Origin: Marinobacter nitratireducens
Lineage (GTDB): Bacteria > Pseudomonadota > Gammaproteobacteria > Pseudomonadales > Oleiphilaceae
DNA length: 64,000 bases
Assembly (NCBI RefSeq): GCF_000708045.1
Contig: NZ_ANIE01000003.1
Location: 248,001-312,000, forward strand
Direction: 5' to 3'
Shown: positions 1-8,646 of the stretch, piece by piece
Position numbering within the stretch: the stretch's first letter is position 1
How the letters are laid out: each line of letters begins with the position of its first letter
Program-made: the position numbers and the translations under genes
The notes under the pieces: generated by a model
The model's database searches: none
Told to the model about the DNA's origin: nothing
The model's input: only the letters and a program-made list of their open reading frames with translations

Positions 1-457
1 AGGTGCCGCCCTGTTCGATCGGATTCTGGGTGGCGATGACAAAAAAGGGTTCCGGCAGCGGCCTGGTTTCCCCCTCGATGGAAACCTGTCGCTCTTCCAT
101 CGCCTCGAGCAAGGCGCTCTGGGTACGCGGAGATGCCCGGTTAATCTCATCGGCAAGCACGACCTGGGCGAAAATCGGTCCGGGGTGAAAGACGAGGCTG
201 CCGGCCTCCTTGTCGTACATGGAGTAACCGAGCACATCGGCAGGCAGCAGGTCGTTGGTAAACTGAATGCGCTGGTAGCTCAGTCCCATCACCTTGGCCA
301 GGGCGTGTGAAAGTGTGGTCTTACCCATGCCCGGTATGTCTTCCACTAGTAGGTGACCTTTCGCCAGAAGGCCGCAAAGGGCAAGGCGGATTTGTGGCTC
401 TTTGCCGAGCAATATCTGGTTCAGTTCCGCGACCACGGAATCAATCAATTTTTTCAT
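1..457 (-). CDS. MoxR-family AAA+ ATPase (3' part cut by window edge)
   Basis: The visible 152 residues are the N-terminal half of a MoxR-type AAA+ ATPase. A Walker A motif IPGMGKTT lies near residue 45 and a Walker B region VVLADEINRASPRTQ near residue 108, followed by LLEAMEE and IATQNPIEQGGT, a characteristic MoxR stretch. MoxR ATPases act as chaperone-like remodelling enzymes, often next to DUF58 and von Willebrand A-domain proteins, but their targets are usually unknown. The ATG at 457 begins MKKLIDSVVAEL, 7 bp after the stop of the amidase gene, so it is probably the distal gene of the agu transcript. The C-terminal lid domain lies outside the window. Confidence 0.9.
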   Translation of the reverse strand, partial: MKKLIDSVVAELNQILLGKEPQIRLALCGLLAKGHLLVEDIPGMGKTTLSHALAKVMGLSYQRIQFTNDLLPADVLGYSMYDKEAGSLVFHPGPIFAQVVLADEINRASPRTQSALLEAMEERQVSIEGETRPLPEPFFVIATQNPIEQGGT

Positions 458-464
458 TATCCGG

Positions 465-1376
465 TCAGTCTCTTACCCTTTTCAGAATGTCGCCGTACGC
501 ATCAATACGACGGTCTCTCAGGTACGGCCAGATGCGTCGGACGGATTCGGTGCGGGTGCGGTCCAGGGTGACAGACAACACGGATTCGTCATTTTCGTTG
601 GCTCTCGCCAGCACTTCTCCCTGGGGACCACAGATAAAACTGTTGCCCCAGAATCGTATACCATCAGAGTGGCCGGAGGGGTCTGGCTCTGTCCCAACCC
701 GGTTCGGAGCGATAACCGGCAAATTATTAGCGACGGCGTGGCCGCGCTGTACGGTGACCCAGGCTTCCAGCTGGCGGGCCTGTTCCTCGGGCTCATCGGT
801 AATGTCCCATCCAATGGCTGTCGGGTAAATCAGGATTTCTGCGCCTGCCAGTGCCATCAGTCGTGCCGCTTCCGGGTACCATTGATCCCAGCATACCAGT
901 ACACCGAGTTTGCCGACGGATGTCTGGATCGGTGTGAAGCCGCTAGACCCGTCGTTGAAGTTGGCGTCTCCCGGGGTGAAATAGAATTTCTCATAAAAAC
1001 CGGGATCATCAGGGATATGCATCTTGCGGTACAACCCGGCGAGACTGCCGTCTTTCTCAAACACGACGGCCGTATTGTGATACACCCCGTTCATCCGGCG
1101 TTCAAAGATCGACCCGACGAGAACAATGCCCAGTTCCCGAGCCAGGTTGGCGAGTCGCTCACTGGTGGGGCCGGGGATGGGTTCGGCAAGGTCGAAAATG
1201 CCGGTGTCTTCCGTCTGGCAGAAGTAAAGGGTTGAGTGCAGTTCCTGCAAAACAACCAAATCGGCACCATCTCCGACCGCCTTGCGAACCAGTCGTTCGG
1301 TGATATCCAGACTGGTGGCTTTGTCGGCGGAGCAGGCCTGCTGGATGGCGGCTACGTTCAGACCGGAGGCGCTCAT
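465..1376 (-). CDS. aguB: N-carbamoylputrescine amidase
   Basis: A 303-residue carbon-nitrogen hydrolase (nitrilase superfamily) predicted to hydrolyse N-carbamoylputrescine to putrescine, CO2 and ammonia. The Glu-Lys-Cys triad is visible in VLQELHST (about residue 45), YRKMHIPDDPG and VLVCWDQWYPEAAR. The C-terminal WPYLRDRRIDAYG is typical of AguB. I chose the ATG at 1376 because it forms an ATGA overlap with the agmatine deiminase stop; a longer reading from 1415 adds 13 residues lying wholly inside the upstream gene. The overlap suggests translational coupling of the two steps. Confidence 0.93.
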   Translation of the reverse strand: MSASGLNVAAIQQACSADKATSLDITERLVRKAVGDGADLVVLQELHSTLYFCQTEDTGIFDLAEPIPGPTSERLANLARELGIVLVGSIFERRMNGVYHNTAVVFEKDGSLAGLYRKMHIPDDPGFYEKFYFTPGDANFNDGSSGFTPIQTSVGKLGVLVCWDQWYPEAARLMALAGAEILIYPTAIGWDITDEPEEQARQLEAWVTVQRGHAVANNLPVIAPNRVGTEPDPSGHSDGIRFWGNSFICGPQGEVLARANENDESVLSVTLDRTRTESVRRIWPYLRDRRIDAYGDILKRVRD

Positions 1377-2425
1377 GGATTCACCACGCCGGCTGGGATC
1401 TGCATGGTCACGCAATGGAGGCTCCCGTGCTGGTAGATGAGTGGGCGGCAGTTGATCGGGATAATTTCCCGTTCGGGAAAAATCCCCTGGAGTATCGTCA
1501 CCGCCTGGCCATCCTGGGCAACGCCATATACGGGCAAAAGGACCGCCTCATTGATGATCAGGAAATTGGCATAGGTTGCAGGAAGGCGCTCGCCGTCTTC
1601 ATCGTAAACAGGGTCGGGCCAAGGTAGGGCTGTCAGCCGGTAGGGTCGGCCATCTGGCTGACGAAATTCTCTCAGTTCCTCTTCCATCGCTGCCAGCGCG
1701 CTGTAGTGTTCATCGGCAACCTCGGGGCAGGCGACGTAGCAGATATGATCCGGGGCACAGAAGCGGGCGAGTGTGTCGATATGACTGTCCGTGTCGTCGC
1801 CGGCAAGGTAGCCGTGGTTGAGCCAGAGTAGTCGGCTTGCGCCGAGGGTCTCCGCCAGCAGTTGCTCAATATCTGTTCGGTCCATTGAAGGGTTGCGGCT
1901 GGGCGTCATGAGGCATTCGCTGGTCGTCAGAATGGAGCCCTGACCGTCGGATTCGATGGAGCCGCCTTCCAGTACGAAATCCACGGTCCGGATTGGCGAA
2001 TCACCGAACGCGCCCGCGTTTGCCAGGTGACTGTTCAGTGCGTTGTCTTTCTCCCATGGGAATTTTCCGCCCCAGGCATTGAAGCGAAAGTCCAGAACGA
2101 CGGCTTTGCCATCTTCCTCAATGGTGATCGGCCCGTGATCCCGGGCCCAAGTGTCATTGGCCGGCGCTGGCACGGTTATGACCTTGCCCGGTAACCCGTG
2201 TTTAGCGGCATAGGCCTTCAGATCCCGATCCAGTTCCTGAAGTCTGGCTACGTGTTCGCAACTGATCAGCAGGTTCTGGTAGCGAAGGACAGATTTAGCG
2301 ATCTCTAAAAAAACCGGTTCAACGTCTTTCAGGGAATTGGCCCAATCCGTGCCGGGGTGGGGCCAGGTAAGCATTACGGCGCTTTGTGGAGCCCACTCGG
2401 CGGGCAGCACGCGTCTGGATGTCAC
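1373..2425 (-). CDS. aguA: Agmatine deiminase
   Basis: A 350-residue member of the peptidyl-arginine-deiminase-like superfamily that converts agmatine to N-carbamoylputrescine and ammonia. Family motifs are in order: NDTWARDHGP near residue 90, GDDTDSHIDTLARF near 205, and QHGSLHCVTMQIP at the C-terminus with the nucleophilic Cys. The start is GTG at 2425, preceded by an AAGGTGA ribosome binding site about 7 nt upstream. It overlaps the amidase gene by 3 bp, and together they complete the agmatine route to putrescine. No arginine decarboxylase gene is in the window. Confidence 0.94.
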   Translation of the reverse strand: MTSRRVLPAEWAPQSAVMLTWPHPGTDWANSLKDVEPVFLEIAKSVLRYQNLLISCEHVARLQELDRDLKAYAAKHGLPGKVITVPAPANDTWARDHGPITIEEDGKAVVLDFRFNAWGGKFPWEKDNALNSHLANAGAFGDSPIRTVDFVLEGGSIESDGQGSILTTSECLMTPSRNPSMDRTDIEQLLAETLGASRLLWLNHGYLAGDDTDSHIDTLARFCAPDHICYVACPEVADEHYSALAAMEEELREFRQPDGRPYRLTALPWPDPVYDEDGERLPATYANFLIINEAVLLPVYGVAQDGQAVTILQGIFPEREIIPINCRPLIYQHGSLHCVTMQIPAGVVNP

Positions 2426-2452
2426 GTTTGAATCACCTTGGGTATCTGGGAA

Positions 2453-2755
2453 TCAGTTTTTCCGTTTTACAACGGTATGCAGGACTGTGTCATTTTCGAA
2501 ATAGACAATAAAGTCCGGGTAGTGCCACTGAGTGATGGCGGGCTCCCCGACTGGCCCGTCGATGCCCGCGGGGGCACCCCACGAGGCACGTACAGCGCTC
2601 TTGCTCAGGCCGGTCCGGGGGATTTTCACCGCACTGCGATCAGCCTGCTTCCCGACCGGAACGGCAATTTCCTCAGCGTTCACGCTGGCCACCGGAGCTG
2701 CGAACAGGGTGGTGGCGACCGTCAGGGCGCAGAAAAGAGTTTTGGTCTGGTTCAT
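2453..2755 (-). CDS. Small secreted protein of unknown function, head of agu cluster
   Basis: A 100-residue protein with a clear Sec signal peptide (MNQTKTLFCALTVATTLFA, cleavage likely after VNA near residue 27). The mature part is short and contains WGAPAGIDGPVGEPAITQWHY followed by FIVYFENDTVLHTVV. This resembles the small BamE/SmpA-like fold, in which a G-x-P turn and a YxxFxV strand recur, but I cannot assign a function. It lies 27 bp upstream of the agmatine deiminase on the same strand and is probably cotranscribed with it. It lacks a lipobox Cys, so it should be a soluble periplasmic protein. Confidence 0.8.
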   Translation of the reverse strand: MNQTKTLFCALTVATTLFAAPVASVNAEEIAVPVGKQADRSAVKIPRTGLSKSAVRASWGAPAGIDGPVGEPAITQWHYPDFIVYFENDTVLHTVVKRKN

Positions 2756-2780
2756 CCGTAGTCTCCATTGATACTTCGGG

Positions 2781-2803
2781 CCATCCCGGGCGTGCCGGGA
2801 TGG
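2781..2803. repeat. Perfect 9-bp inverted repeat between two genes
   Basis: CCATCCCGG and CCGGGATGG are separated by 5 nt, giving a strong hairpin in the 106-bp gap between the PilZ gene (its 3' side) and the small secreted protein gene (its 5' side). Neither strand has a T-tract after the stem, so it is not a canonical intrinsic terminator. It may still stabilise the PilZ mRNA 3' end. Confidence 0.55.
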
Positions 2804-2861
2804 ATATGGATAAAACGTAATATCCGAAAAAGACTGGTAAAAGTCACTTCTTTTTCGGAGT

Positions 2862-3449
2862 CTATCCTTTTTGTCGCTGGCGAATTTGCCAACGCATCAC
2901 ATGTCGAGCGATTTGCTGGCGATCACCGTCATGGATCTGTTCGTATTCGGTGTGGACTGTGACACCGCCGTGTTCGGCGGGCGTCACGTCGATGACCCGC
3001 GCCACTGCCTGGGGTTGAAAAAGCTCCGGTGGCAGGGTCAGGCGAACCGCCAGTCGATCTCCGGATACCCAGTCGCTGGTGTGGCTATGGAAAGCCAGCC
3101 CGCCCTCACTCAGCGTCACATCCTGCCAGTCAGCCTGTTGCAACGGATTTTGCTCAAAGGCCATAATGCGCGCGAGCGTATCCAGCTTGCTGTTCAGGGA
3201 CTTGATGAGGCTGGTCAGAAGCCGGTCGCGTTCAGCGAGGCTGGCCAGCTGAGATTTCACGTCCTGATCCAGTCGCCGGAACTCGGCCTTCAGGCTCGAA
3301 AGGTGGTCGTCTTCAAAGGCCGTCTCCCCGGTGTGCGCTGAGGCAGCAGGCAGCCGCCGGATCTCCAGGCCGATGTGGTCATCGATGCGAAAGAAATCCC
3401 GGCGCTCCGATGTGTTTCCTGCCGGGGTTGGTTGGTTGTCAGACGGCAT
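2862..3449 (-). CDS. PilZ-domain protein, probable c-di-GMP responsive
   Basis: A 195-residue protein from the ATG at 3447-3449. The N-terminus contains ERRDFFRIDDHIGLEIRRL (residues about 15-35), matching the YcgR/PilZ-associated RxxxR-type entry motif. A predicted helical or coiled segment follows (about 55-105, LSSLKAEFRRLDQDVKSQLASL), then a PilZ-like beta-barrel with VTLSEGGLAFHSH and GDRLAVRLTLPPE. The second PilZ motif (D/N-x-S-x-x-G) reads DVTLSEGG here, with T in place of the usual S-spacing, so c-di-GMP binding is plausible but unproven. A longer in-frame start at 3539 would add 30 unlikely residues. It is divergent from the Lol permease gene. Confidence 0.8.
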   Translation of the reverse strand: MPSDNQPTPAGNTSERRDFFRIDDHIGLEIRRLPAASAHTGETAFEDDHLSSLKAEFRRLDQDVKSQLASLAERDRLLTSLIKSLNSKLDTLARIMAFEQNPLQQADWQDVTLSEGGLAFHSHTSDWVSGDRLAVRLTLPPELFQPQAVARVIDVTPAEHGGVTVHTEYEQIHDGDRQQIARHVMRWQIRQRQKG

Positions 3450-3569
3450 CCTGGCTCCGCAGATCAGAATTTTTATTGGTAAATAACAGTTTAGCAGTTT
3501 CCTGCCGCGCTGAAAGCGCGCGGGGAATACCCGAATCATCAGACCCCAAGGTAGCGGCAGGCTTACTCA

Positions 3570-4811
3570 ATGTTCAAACCCTTATCGCTTTATATAGGTT
3601 TGCGGTACACCGCGGCCAAGCGTCGCAATCACTTTATTTCATTCATATCACTCACATCCATGATTGGCCTCATGCTCGGAGTTGCGGTGCTGATTATTGT
3701 GCTCTCGGTGATGAATGGGTTTGATCGCGAACTCAAGCAGCGAATTCTCGGCATGGTGCCCCATGCCATTATCGAGGGTGTCGGGCCTTTGCCGGACTGG
3801 CAGGAGGTTGACCGTCGTGTTGAAGAGCACCCTCGGATTCTGGCTGCAGCACCTTTCATCCAGGGGCAGGGGATGGTCACCGGCGGTGGCAATGTACGGG
3901 GTGTGATGCTCAATGGCGTGCTGCCAGAGCAGGAAAAGACCGTTTCCATCATCGAAAACCACATGGTTGAGGGAAGTATCGACGACCTGGTGTCCGGAGA
4001 GTTCGGCATCATTGTCGGTAAGCTTATGGCTGCCAGCCTGCGGCTGGAGATTGGTGACCGGGTGACGGTCGTCCTGCCCGAAGCATCGGTGACACCGGCT
4101 GGCGTGCTGCCCCGGCTCAAGCGTTTTACCGTCAAGGGCATTTTCAGCGTTGGTGCCGAATTGGATGGTAACTACACCCTGATTCACATGGAAGACGCCG
4201 CGAAACTGATGCGGACCGGCGGCAAGGCGCAGGGCGTCCGGCTGCTGGTCGATGATCTGTTTGCGGCACCCAAAGTGGCTGAGGAGGCTGCCCGGTTGCT
4301 TGATGGCCGCTACTATATCTCGGATTGGACCCGCACCCATGGCAACCTTTTCCAGGCCATTCGCATGGAGAAGACCATGATTGGCCTGCTGCTGATGTTT
4401 ATTGTTGCGGTGGCGGCCTTCAACATTGTCTCGACGCTTGTGATGGTGGTGACTGACAAGACCGCTGACATCGCCATCCTGCGCACGATGGGCGCCACGC
4501 CCGGCCGGATTATGCGGATCTTTATTGTCCAGGGCGCGGTTATTGGCATTTTCGGAACGCTAGTAGGAACAACGCTCGGCGTTGTCGGCGCGTTGAATAT
4601 CAGTGCGTTCATTTCATGGCTGGAAGGTGTGCTTGGCCACCAGTTCCTGAATGCAAACGTCTATTTCATCAGCTATCTGCCTTCCCAGTTGCAGTGGGTG
4701 GATGTGTTTATCATCAGCGGCGCGGGCCTGGCGATGAGCCTGCTGGCGACCATTTATCCTGCCTGGAGAGCCTCCAGAGTAGATCCGGCGGAGGCACTTA
4801 GATATGAGTAA
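3570..4811 (+). CDS. lolC: Lipoprotein-releasing ABC transporter permease (LolC/LolE family)
   Basis: A 413-residue inner-membrane protein. One N-terminal membrane segment (SLTSMIGLMLGVAVLIIVLSVMNGF, residues 27-51) is followed by a large periplasmic domain (about 50-265) and three C-terminal membrane segments of an FtsX-type core (TMIGLLLMFIVAVAAFNIVSTL; IVQGAVIGIFGTLVGTTLG; IISGAGLAMSLLATIYPAW). The family extracts outer-membrane lipoproteins and passes them to LolA. It overlaps the ATPase gene lolD by 8 bp. No second permease follows: the next gene is convergent. It could therefore be a single LolF-type homodimer, or lolE may lie elsewhere. Confidence 0.9.
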   Translation: MFKPLSLYIGLRYTAAKRRNHFISFISLTSMIGLMLGVAVLIIVLSVMNGFDRELKQRILGMVPHAIIEGVGPLPDWQEVDRRVEEHPRILAAAPFIQGQGMVTGGGNVRGVMLNGVLPEQEKTVSIIENHMVEGSIDDLVSGEFGIIVGKLMAASLRLEIGDRVTVVLPEASVTPAGVLPRLKRFTVKGIFSVGAELDGNYTLIHMEDAAKLMRTGGKAQGVRLLVDDLFAAPKVAEEAARLLDGRYYISDWTRTHGNLFQAIRMEKTMIGLLLMFIVAVAAFNIVSTLVMVVTDKTADIAILRTMGATPGRIMRIFIVQGAVIGIFGTLVGTTLGVVGALNISAFISWLEGVLGHQFLNANVYFISYLPSQLQWVDVFIISGAGLAMSLLATIYPAWRASRVDPAEALRYE

Positions 4812-5511
4812 GGTTAGTTCGGGTATGCAATCTGCACTGGTGATTGACTGTCGTCAGGTGACGCGGACCTACAGCGAAGGGCCGGAAAAGCTGACCATTT
4901 TTTCTGACATCTCACTGGAGGTGACCTCCGGGGAAACCGTTGCCATTGTGGGTAGCAGTGGCGCTGGCAAGACCACACTTCTGAACCTGTTGGGCGGTCT
5001 TGACCGTCCTTCCTCTGGTGATATTTCTATCTGCGGCCAGGATATCCATCGGCTTTCGGAAGCCGGGCGCGCCCGTTTCCGGAATCGTCATCTGGGCTTT
5101 GTCTACCAGTTCCATCACCTGCTGCCCGAATTCACCGCATTGGAAAATGTGATGATGCCATGCGCCCTTGGATCCCGGTCCCTGCCAGAGTCGAGGGAGA
5201 AGGCGGAGGCTCTGCTGGAAAAAGTGGGGTTAAAGCATCGTCTGACCCACAAGCCGGGAGAGCTTTCGGGTGGCGAGCGGCAGAGGGTTGCCATTGCCCG
5301 TGCTCTGGTGAATGAACCCGAGTGTGTATTGATGGATGAGCCGACCGGAAACCTGGATGAGCACACCGGAGAAGGTGTCCGGGCTCTGATCGAGGATCTG
5401 AGAGATCAACTGGGCATTTCTTTCGTCATGGTGACTCACGACATGGGTATGGCGAGAAGTCTGGGCCGGGTGCTGCGGCTTGAGCAGGGTCGGTTGATTC
5501 AGGAGGTCTGA
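4804..5511 (+). CDS. lolD: Lipoprotein-releasing system ATP-binding protein
   Basis: A 235-residue ABC ATPase powering lipoprotein release from the inner membrane. Walker A GSSGAGKTTLLN lies near residue 51, the Q-loop at FVYQFHHLLPEFTALENVMMP, the signature LSGGERQRVAIARAL near 153, Walker B CVLMDEPTGNLD and the switch His at VMVTHD. The FHHLLPEFTALENV stretch is characteristic of LolD rather than of generic MacB-type ATPases. It starts inside the end of the permease gene, implying coupled translation. Its 3' end overlaps the convergent DUF2062 gene by 13 bp. Confidence 0.94.
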   Translation: MSKVSSGMQSALVIDCRQVTRTYSEGPEKLTIFSDISLEVTSGETVAIVGSSGAGKTTLLNLLGGLDRPSSGDISICGQDIHRLSEAGRARFRNRHLGFVYQFHHLLPEFTALENVMMPCALGSRSLPESREKAEALLEKVGLKHRLTHKPGELSGGERQRVAIARALVNEPECVLMDEPTGNLDEHTGEGVRALIEDLRDQLGISFVMVTHDMGMARSLGRVLRLEQGRLIQEV

Positions 5512-6044
5512 TCTGACGAGCGACGGCGTTTGCAGCGCTCCGATTGTCTGATGTGCCAGTCAGAGCGGATTTTTCGGCGCCAGAGATACTGGATAACGAG
5601 GTAGGCCAGGCAAGCACAGATGGTGGCAACGATCAGCGAGCCAAGGTAGAGCGGCACGCCGATATCCACCAGACGGTGGCTGATCCAGGACCAGGACAGT
5701 TCAAAATCAAAGTCGAGAACCGGCCGGTTCAGGGCAAGGGCACCAATCTTGTAATTGAAATAGAACAGCGGTGGCATGGTAATCGGGTTGCTGATCCATA
5801 CCAGCACCACAGAGAGTGGTAAATTCGCATTGAACCAGATGGCGAAAAAAGCGGCTGCCACCATCTGAAAGGGCATCGGGATAAAGCAGAACCAGATACC
5901 CACCAGAAAAGCACGGGCCACACTGTGACGGTTGATGTGCCAGAGGTTGGGTTCATGAAGGATATCGCCGAGGAAGTGAAGCGATTTCATATCCTTCACC
6001 TTCTCCGGAGAGGGCAGATAGCGTTTCATGAACTTCTTTGGCAT
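5499..6044 (-). CDS. DUF2062 inner-membrane protein
   Basis: A 181-residue protein beginning MPKKFMKRYLPSPEKVKDMKSLHFLG, a typical DUF2062 N-terminus. Hydrophobic segments include VARAFLVGIWFCFIPMPFQM, AAAFFAIWF, LPLSVVLVWISNPITMPPLFY and a final segment LYLGSLIVATICACLAYLVIQYL near the C-terminus. The tail is basic (WRRKIRSDWHIRQ). The WISNPITMPP motif is the family hallmark. Function is unknown. It is convergent with lolD and divergent from comEC, an order I recall from Pseudomonas relatives. Confidence 0.85.
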   Translation of the reverse strand: MPKKFMKRYLPSPEKVKDMKSLHFLGDILHEPNLWHINRHSVARAFLVGIWFCFIPMPFQMVAAAFFAIWFNANLPLSVVLVWISNPITMPPLFYFNYKIGALALNRPVLDFDFELSWSWISHRLVDIGVPLYLGSLIVATICACLAYLVIQYLWRRKIRSDWHIRQSERCKRRRSSDQTS

Positions 6045-6129
6045 TGGAAGTTCTGCCTGTTGATGAAAAGATCACCTGCTGCACGGACGTAGCAGGCAAG
6101 TATTAGCAACACAGTCAGGAGGACACGGA

Positions 6130-8574
6130 TTGTCCGAAGGCAATTACCCCTGTCCCGGGTCCCCGGTCCGACACGGCCTGGCGAGACTCGGCATCTTCGC
6201 GTTCGCGTGCGGCGCTATCTTACTGTATCGGTTGTCGGTGTTGCCACCTTGGCAATGGCTTATAGTATCGATTATCACCGTTTTTTTGATCTTTATCGCT
6301 TCCCGTTCCGGGAAATTTTTGGCGCTATGGTGTGTTGTTCTGGGCCTGGCTGTTGGCCTCGGATGGGCAGGGCTGCACTCTTGGGCGCGGTTGGCGGAAA
6401 GGATGCCGCCTTCCCTGGAAGGTCAGCGCCTGGCGGTTTCTGGTTACCTCTGTGATGTCCCTTCTGTAGGTAGTTTCCACAGCGTCCGCTTCAGTTTCTG
6501 CGTCACTGAATGGCATGTTCGCGAGGTGGCATCGGATGCCGGTTTGCGCCTTCCGAGCTTGTTGCGGCTGTCATGGTACGGGGCTTCGCCAGCAGACCTC
6601 CCCGGTCGAAGGCTCCGGCTCGAGGTTACCCTCAAGCGACCGCATGGAACGCTCAACAGTGCGGGGTTCAGGTACGAAGACTGGCTGTTCCGAAAAGGAT
6701 ACAGGGCCACCGGCTCGGTGAAGTCAGTGGCTGAGGACCTGCGGGTACCCTGTGGTATCCGCTGCACTTATCAGGGTGTCTATGCGGGTGCGGTGAGTTG
6801 GGTTAATCGGGAATTCGGTGATGCTGATCATTTCCCTCTTATTGCTTCACTGATCGTCGGCTATCGCGGTTATCTGGATGATGCACAATGGGATGTTCTT
6901 AAAGCTACCGGCACGATACATCTTGTTGCTATTTCTGGCCTTCACCTGGGGTTAGTGGCGTTGGGTGCGGGATTCATTGCGCGTCGTTTGTTCCTGCTAC
7001 TGCCAGGTGGGCTCATGTCAGAATCCGGAAGCCGCTCCGGCACCTTTGCGCTCGTGCTTTTGTGTTGCCTGCTGTACGCGTTGACGGCGGGCTTTACCGT
7101 GCCAACACAGAGGGCGCTGGTTATGGTGGCAGTGGCGAGTTGGTCGGTACTTCTGGGGCGGGAGCAATCCCCGTGGCTGGCCTTGCTGATGGCCCTGGTG
7201 GCTGTTTTGCTGCTTGATCCCTTTGCGCCTCTGGATCAGGGGTTCTGGTTATCCTTTGGCGCAGTCTCGGTGCTGGTTTGGTCATTTGCCGGGCGATTCA
7301 AGCAGGCTGGCTGGCTCAAATCCCTGTTGATCGCCCAATGTGCGATATTCGCGGGCCTGTGGCCTGTTCTGGCGTTGCAGGGGCAGGGGCAGCCGTTAAT
7401 GGGAGCCGTGGCCAATCTGCTGGCCATTCCGTGGGTTTCGTTGGTGGTGATGCCCGTGCTGGCTTTTGCTGCCGCGATTGCGGGGTTGGTGCCGGACGCA
7501 TCCGCTGACCTGATACCTGTTGTCGATGCGGTTCTCGGGAGCCTCTGGTTTTTTCTGGATTGGGCTGCATTCTGTGGGGTGCCAGAACTCCAGCCTCCGG
7601 ATTCGATATTGTTGTTGCTGGCTCCACTGGTATTGCTAATCGTGATTGTGCCCTGGGGACCGTGGCGAGTTGCGGGGGTGTCAGCGTTGTGCGTCTGGTT
7701 TCTCCAGGCGCCGGAAGCCGTGGAAACCGGCAATCCGTACGTTTCCGACCCGGAGGTCCACATCTGGGATGTGGGGCAGGGACTGTCCGTGCTGGTTCGG
7801 CATCAGCGGGACGTTCTGCTCTACGATACCGGGCCAGCGGTGCCAGGTGTGTTTTCCAGCGTCGAGTCGACGTTGCTGCCGAGCCTGGCAGCGCTGGGGG
7901 TGCGGCGTATCGACACGTTGGTGGTCAGCCACGGCGATAACGACCATTCCGGAGGTTTGCAGAGGCTCGTCGAGGCACTTCCTGTCGGCGCGGTAGTTTC
8001 GGGTGAGCCGGGCGTCGTTCAGGGCAAGTTGTCCGCTGCAGATATCCAGGTCTCTCCGTGCGAGGAGGGAGAGAGCAGAACGCTGGGTCGATTAACGATA
8101 CGGTACTGGAGGAACCCGGTTGCGGAAGAAGGAAATGACGCCTCCTGTGTGGTGACTGTTCTGGATGACAAAACCGGTGCAGAGTGGATTCTGCCAGGTG
8201 ATATCACCGGCGAGTCGGAAACCGCCTTTCTGCAGTACAGAAGCGCAATATCGGATCCGTCCGATGTTAGTGAAAGATTGGTTCTGGCACCGCATCATGG
8301 CAGCAAGACATCCTCGACCCACGCCTGGGTTGAGACTCTGTCGCCTGACTACGTTATTTACTCCGCTGGGTATCACCACCGTTTTGGCCATCCTCATCCC
8401 GATGTAGTAGCCAGATACCGGGAATCCGGAGCCGTTTCTTTGAATACAGCTTGTTCCGGAATGATTATGGTGAGGTCGGCGGCTAATCGCATGATCCTAA
8501 AGGAAATCAGAGACCAGGCGCCGTTCTGGATCAGTGCTCCCGGATTGACCCGTGACGATTGTAAAATACCGTGA
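6130..8574 (+). CDS. comEC: DNA internalization-related competence protein ComEC/Rec2
   Basis: An 814-residue polytopic protein of full family length. It has N-terminal membrane segments and an OB-like extracytoplasmic part (to about 230), the ComEC channel domain opening with TIHLVAISGLHLGLVALG (about 262-280), and a C-terminal metallo-beta-lactamase-like domain (WDVGQGLSVLV near 546, VVSHGDNDHSGG near 598, LAPHHGSKTSST near 719). The family forms the inner-membrane channel for transforming DNA, with the C-terminal domain a proposed nuclease. The start is TTG at 6130 with a strong AGGAGGA at 6117-6123. The reading frame and MBL His/Asp motifs are intact, so it looks functional. Confidence 0.93.
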   Translation: MSEGNYPCPGSPVRHGLARLGIFAFACGAILLYRLSVLPPWQWLIVSIITVFLIFIASRSGKFLALWCVVLGLAVGLGWAGLHSWARLAERMPPSLEGQRLAVSGYLCDVPSVGSFHSVRFSFCVTEWHVREVASDAGLRLPSLLRLSWYGASPADLPGRRLRLEVTLKRPHGTLNSAGFRYEDWLFRKGYRATGSVKSVAEDLRVPCGIRCTYQGVYAGAVSWVNREFGDADHFPLIASLIVGYRGYLDDAQWDVLKATGTIHLVAISGLHLGLVALGAGFIARRLFLLLPGGLMSESGSRSGTFALVLLCCLLYALTAGFTVPTQRALVMVAVASWSVLLGREQSPWLALLMALVAVLLLDPFAPLDQGFWLSFGAVSVLVWSFAGRFKQAGWLKSLLIAQCAIFAGLWPVLALQGQGQPLMGAVANLLAIPWVSLVVMPVLAFAAAIAGLVPDASADLIPVVDAVLGSLWFFLDWAAFCGVPELQPPDSILLLLAPLVLLIVIVPWGPWRVAGVSALCVWFLQAPEAVETGNPYVSDPEVHIWDVGQGLSVLVRHQRDVLLYDTGPAVPGVFSSVESTLLPSLAALGVRRIDTLVVSHGDNDHSGGLQRLVEALPVGAVVSGEPGVVQGKLSAADIQVSPCEEGESRTLGRLTIRYWRNPVAEEGNDASCVVTVLDDKTGAEWILPGDITGESETAFLQYRSAISDPSDVSERLVLAPHHGSKTSSTHAWVETLSPDYVIYSAGYHHRFGHPHPDVVARYRESGAVSLNTACSGMIMVRSAANRMILKEIRDQAPFWISAPGLTRDDCKIP

Positions 8575-8646
8575 CATTCCGGGTGTGGCCTGCGCCTGCA
8601 GCTATGCTAAAGTAGCGCGGCTTGTAAATTTTCAGGGAGACCGAGC

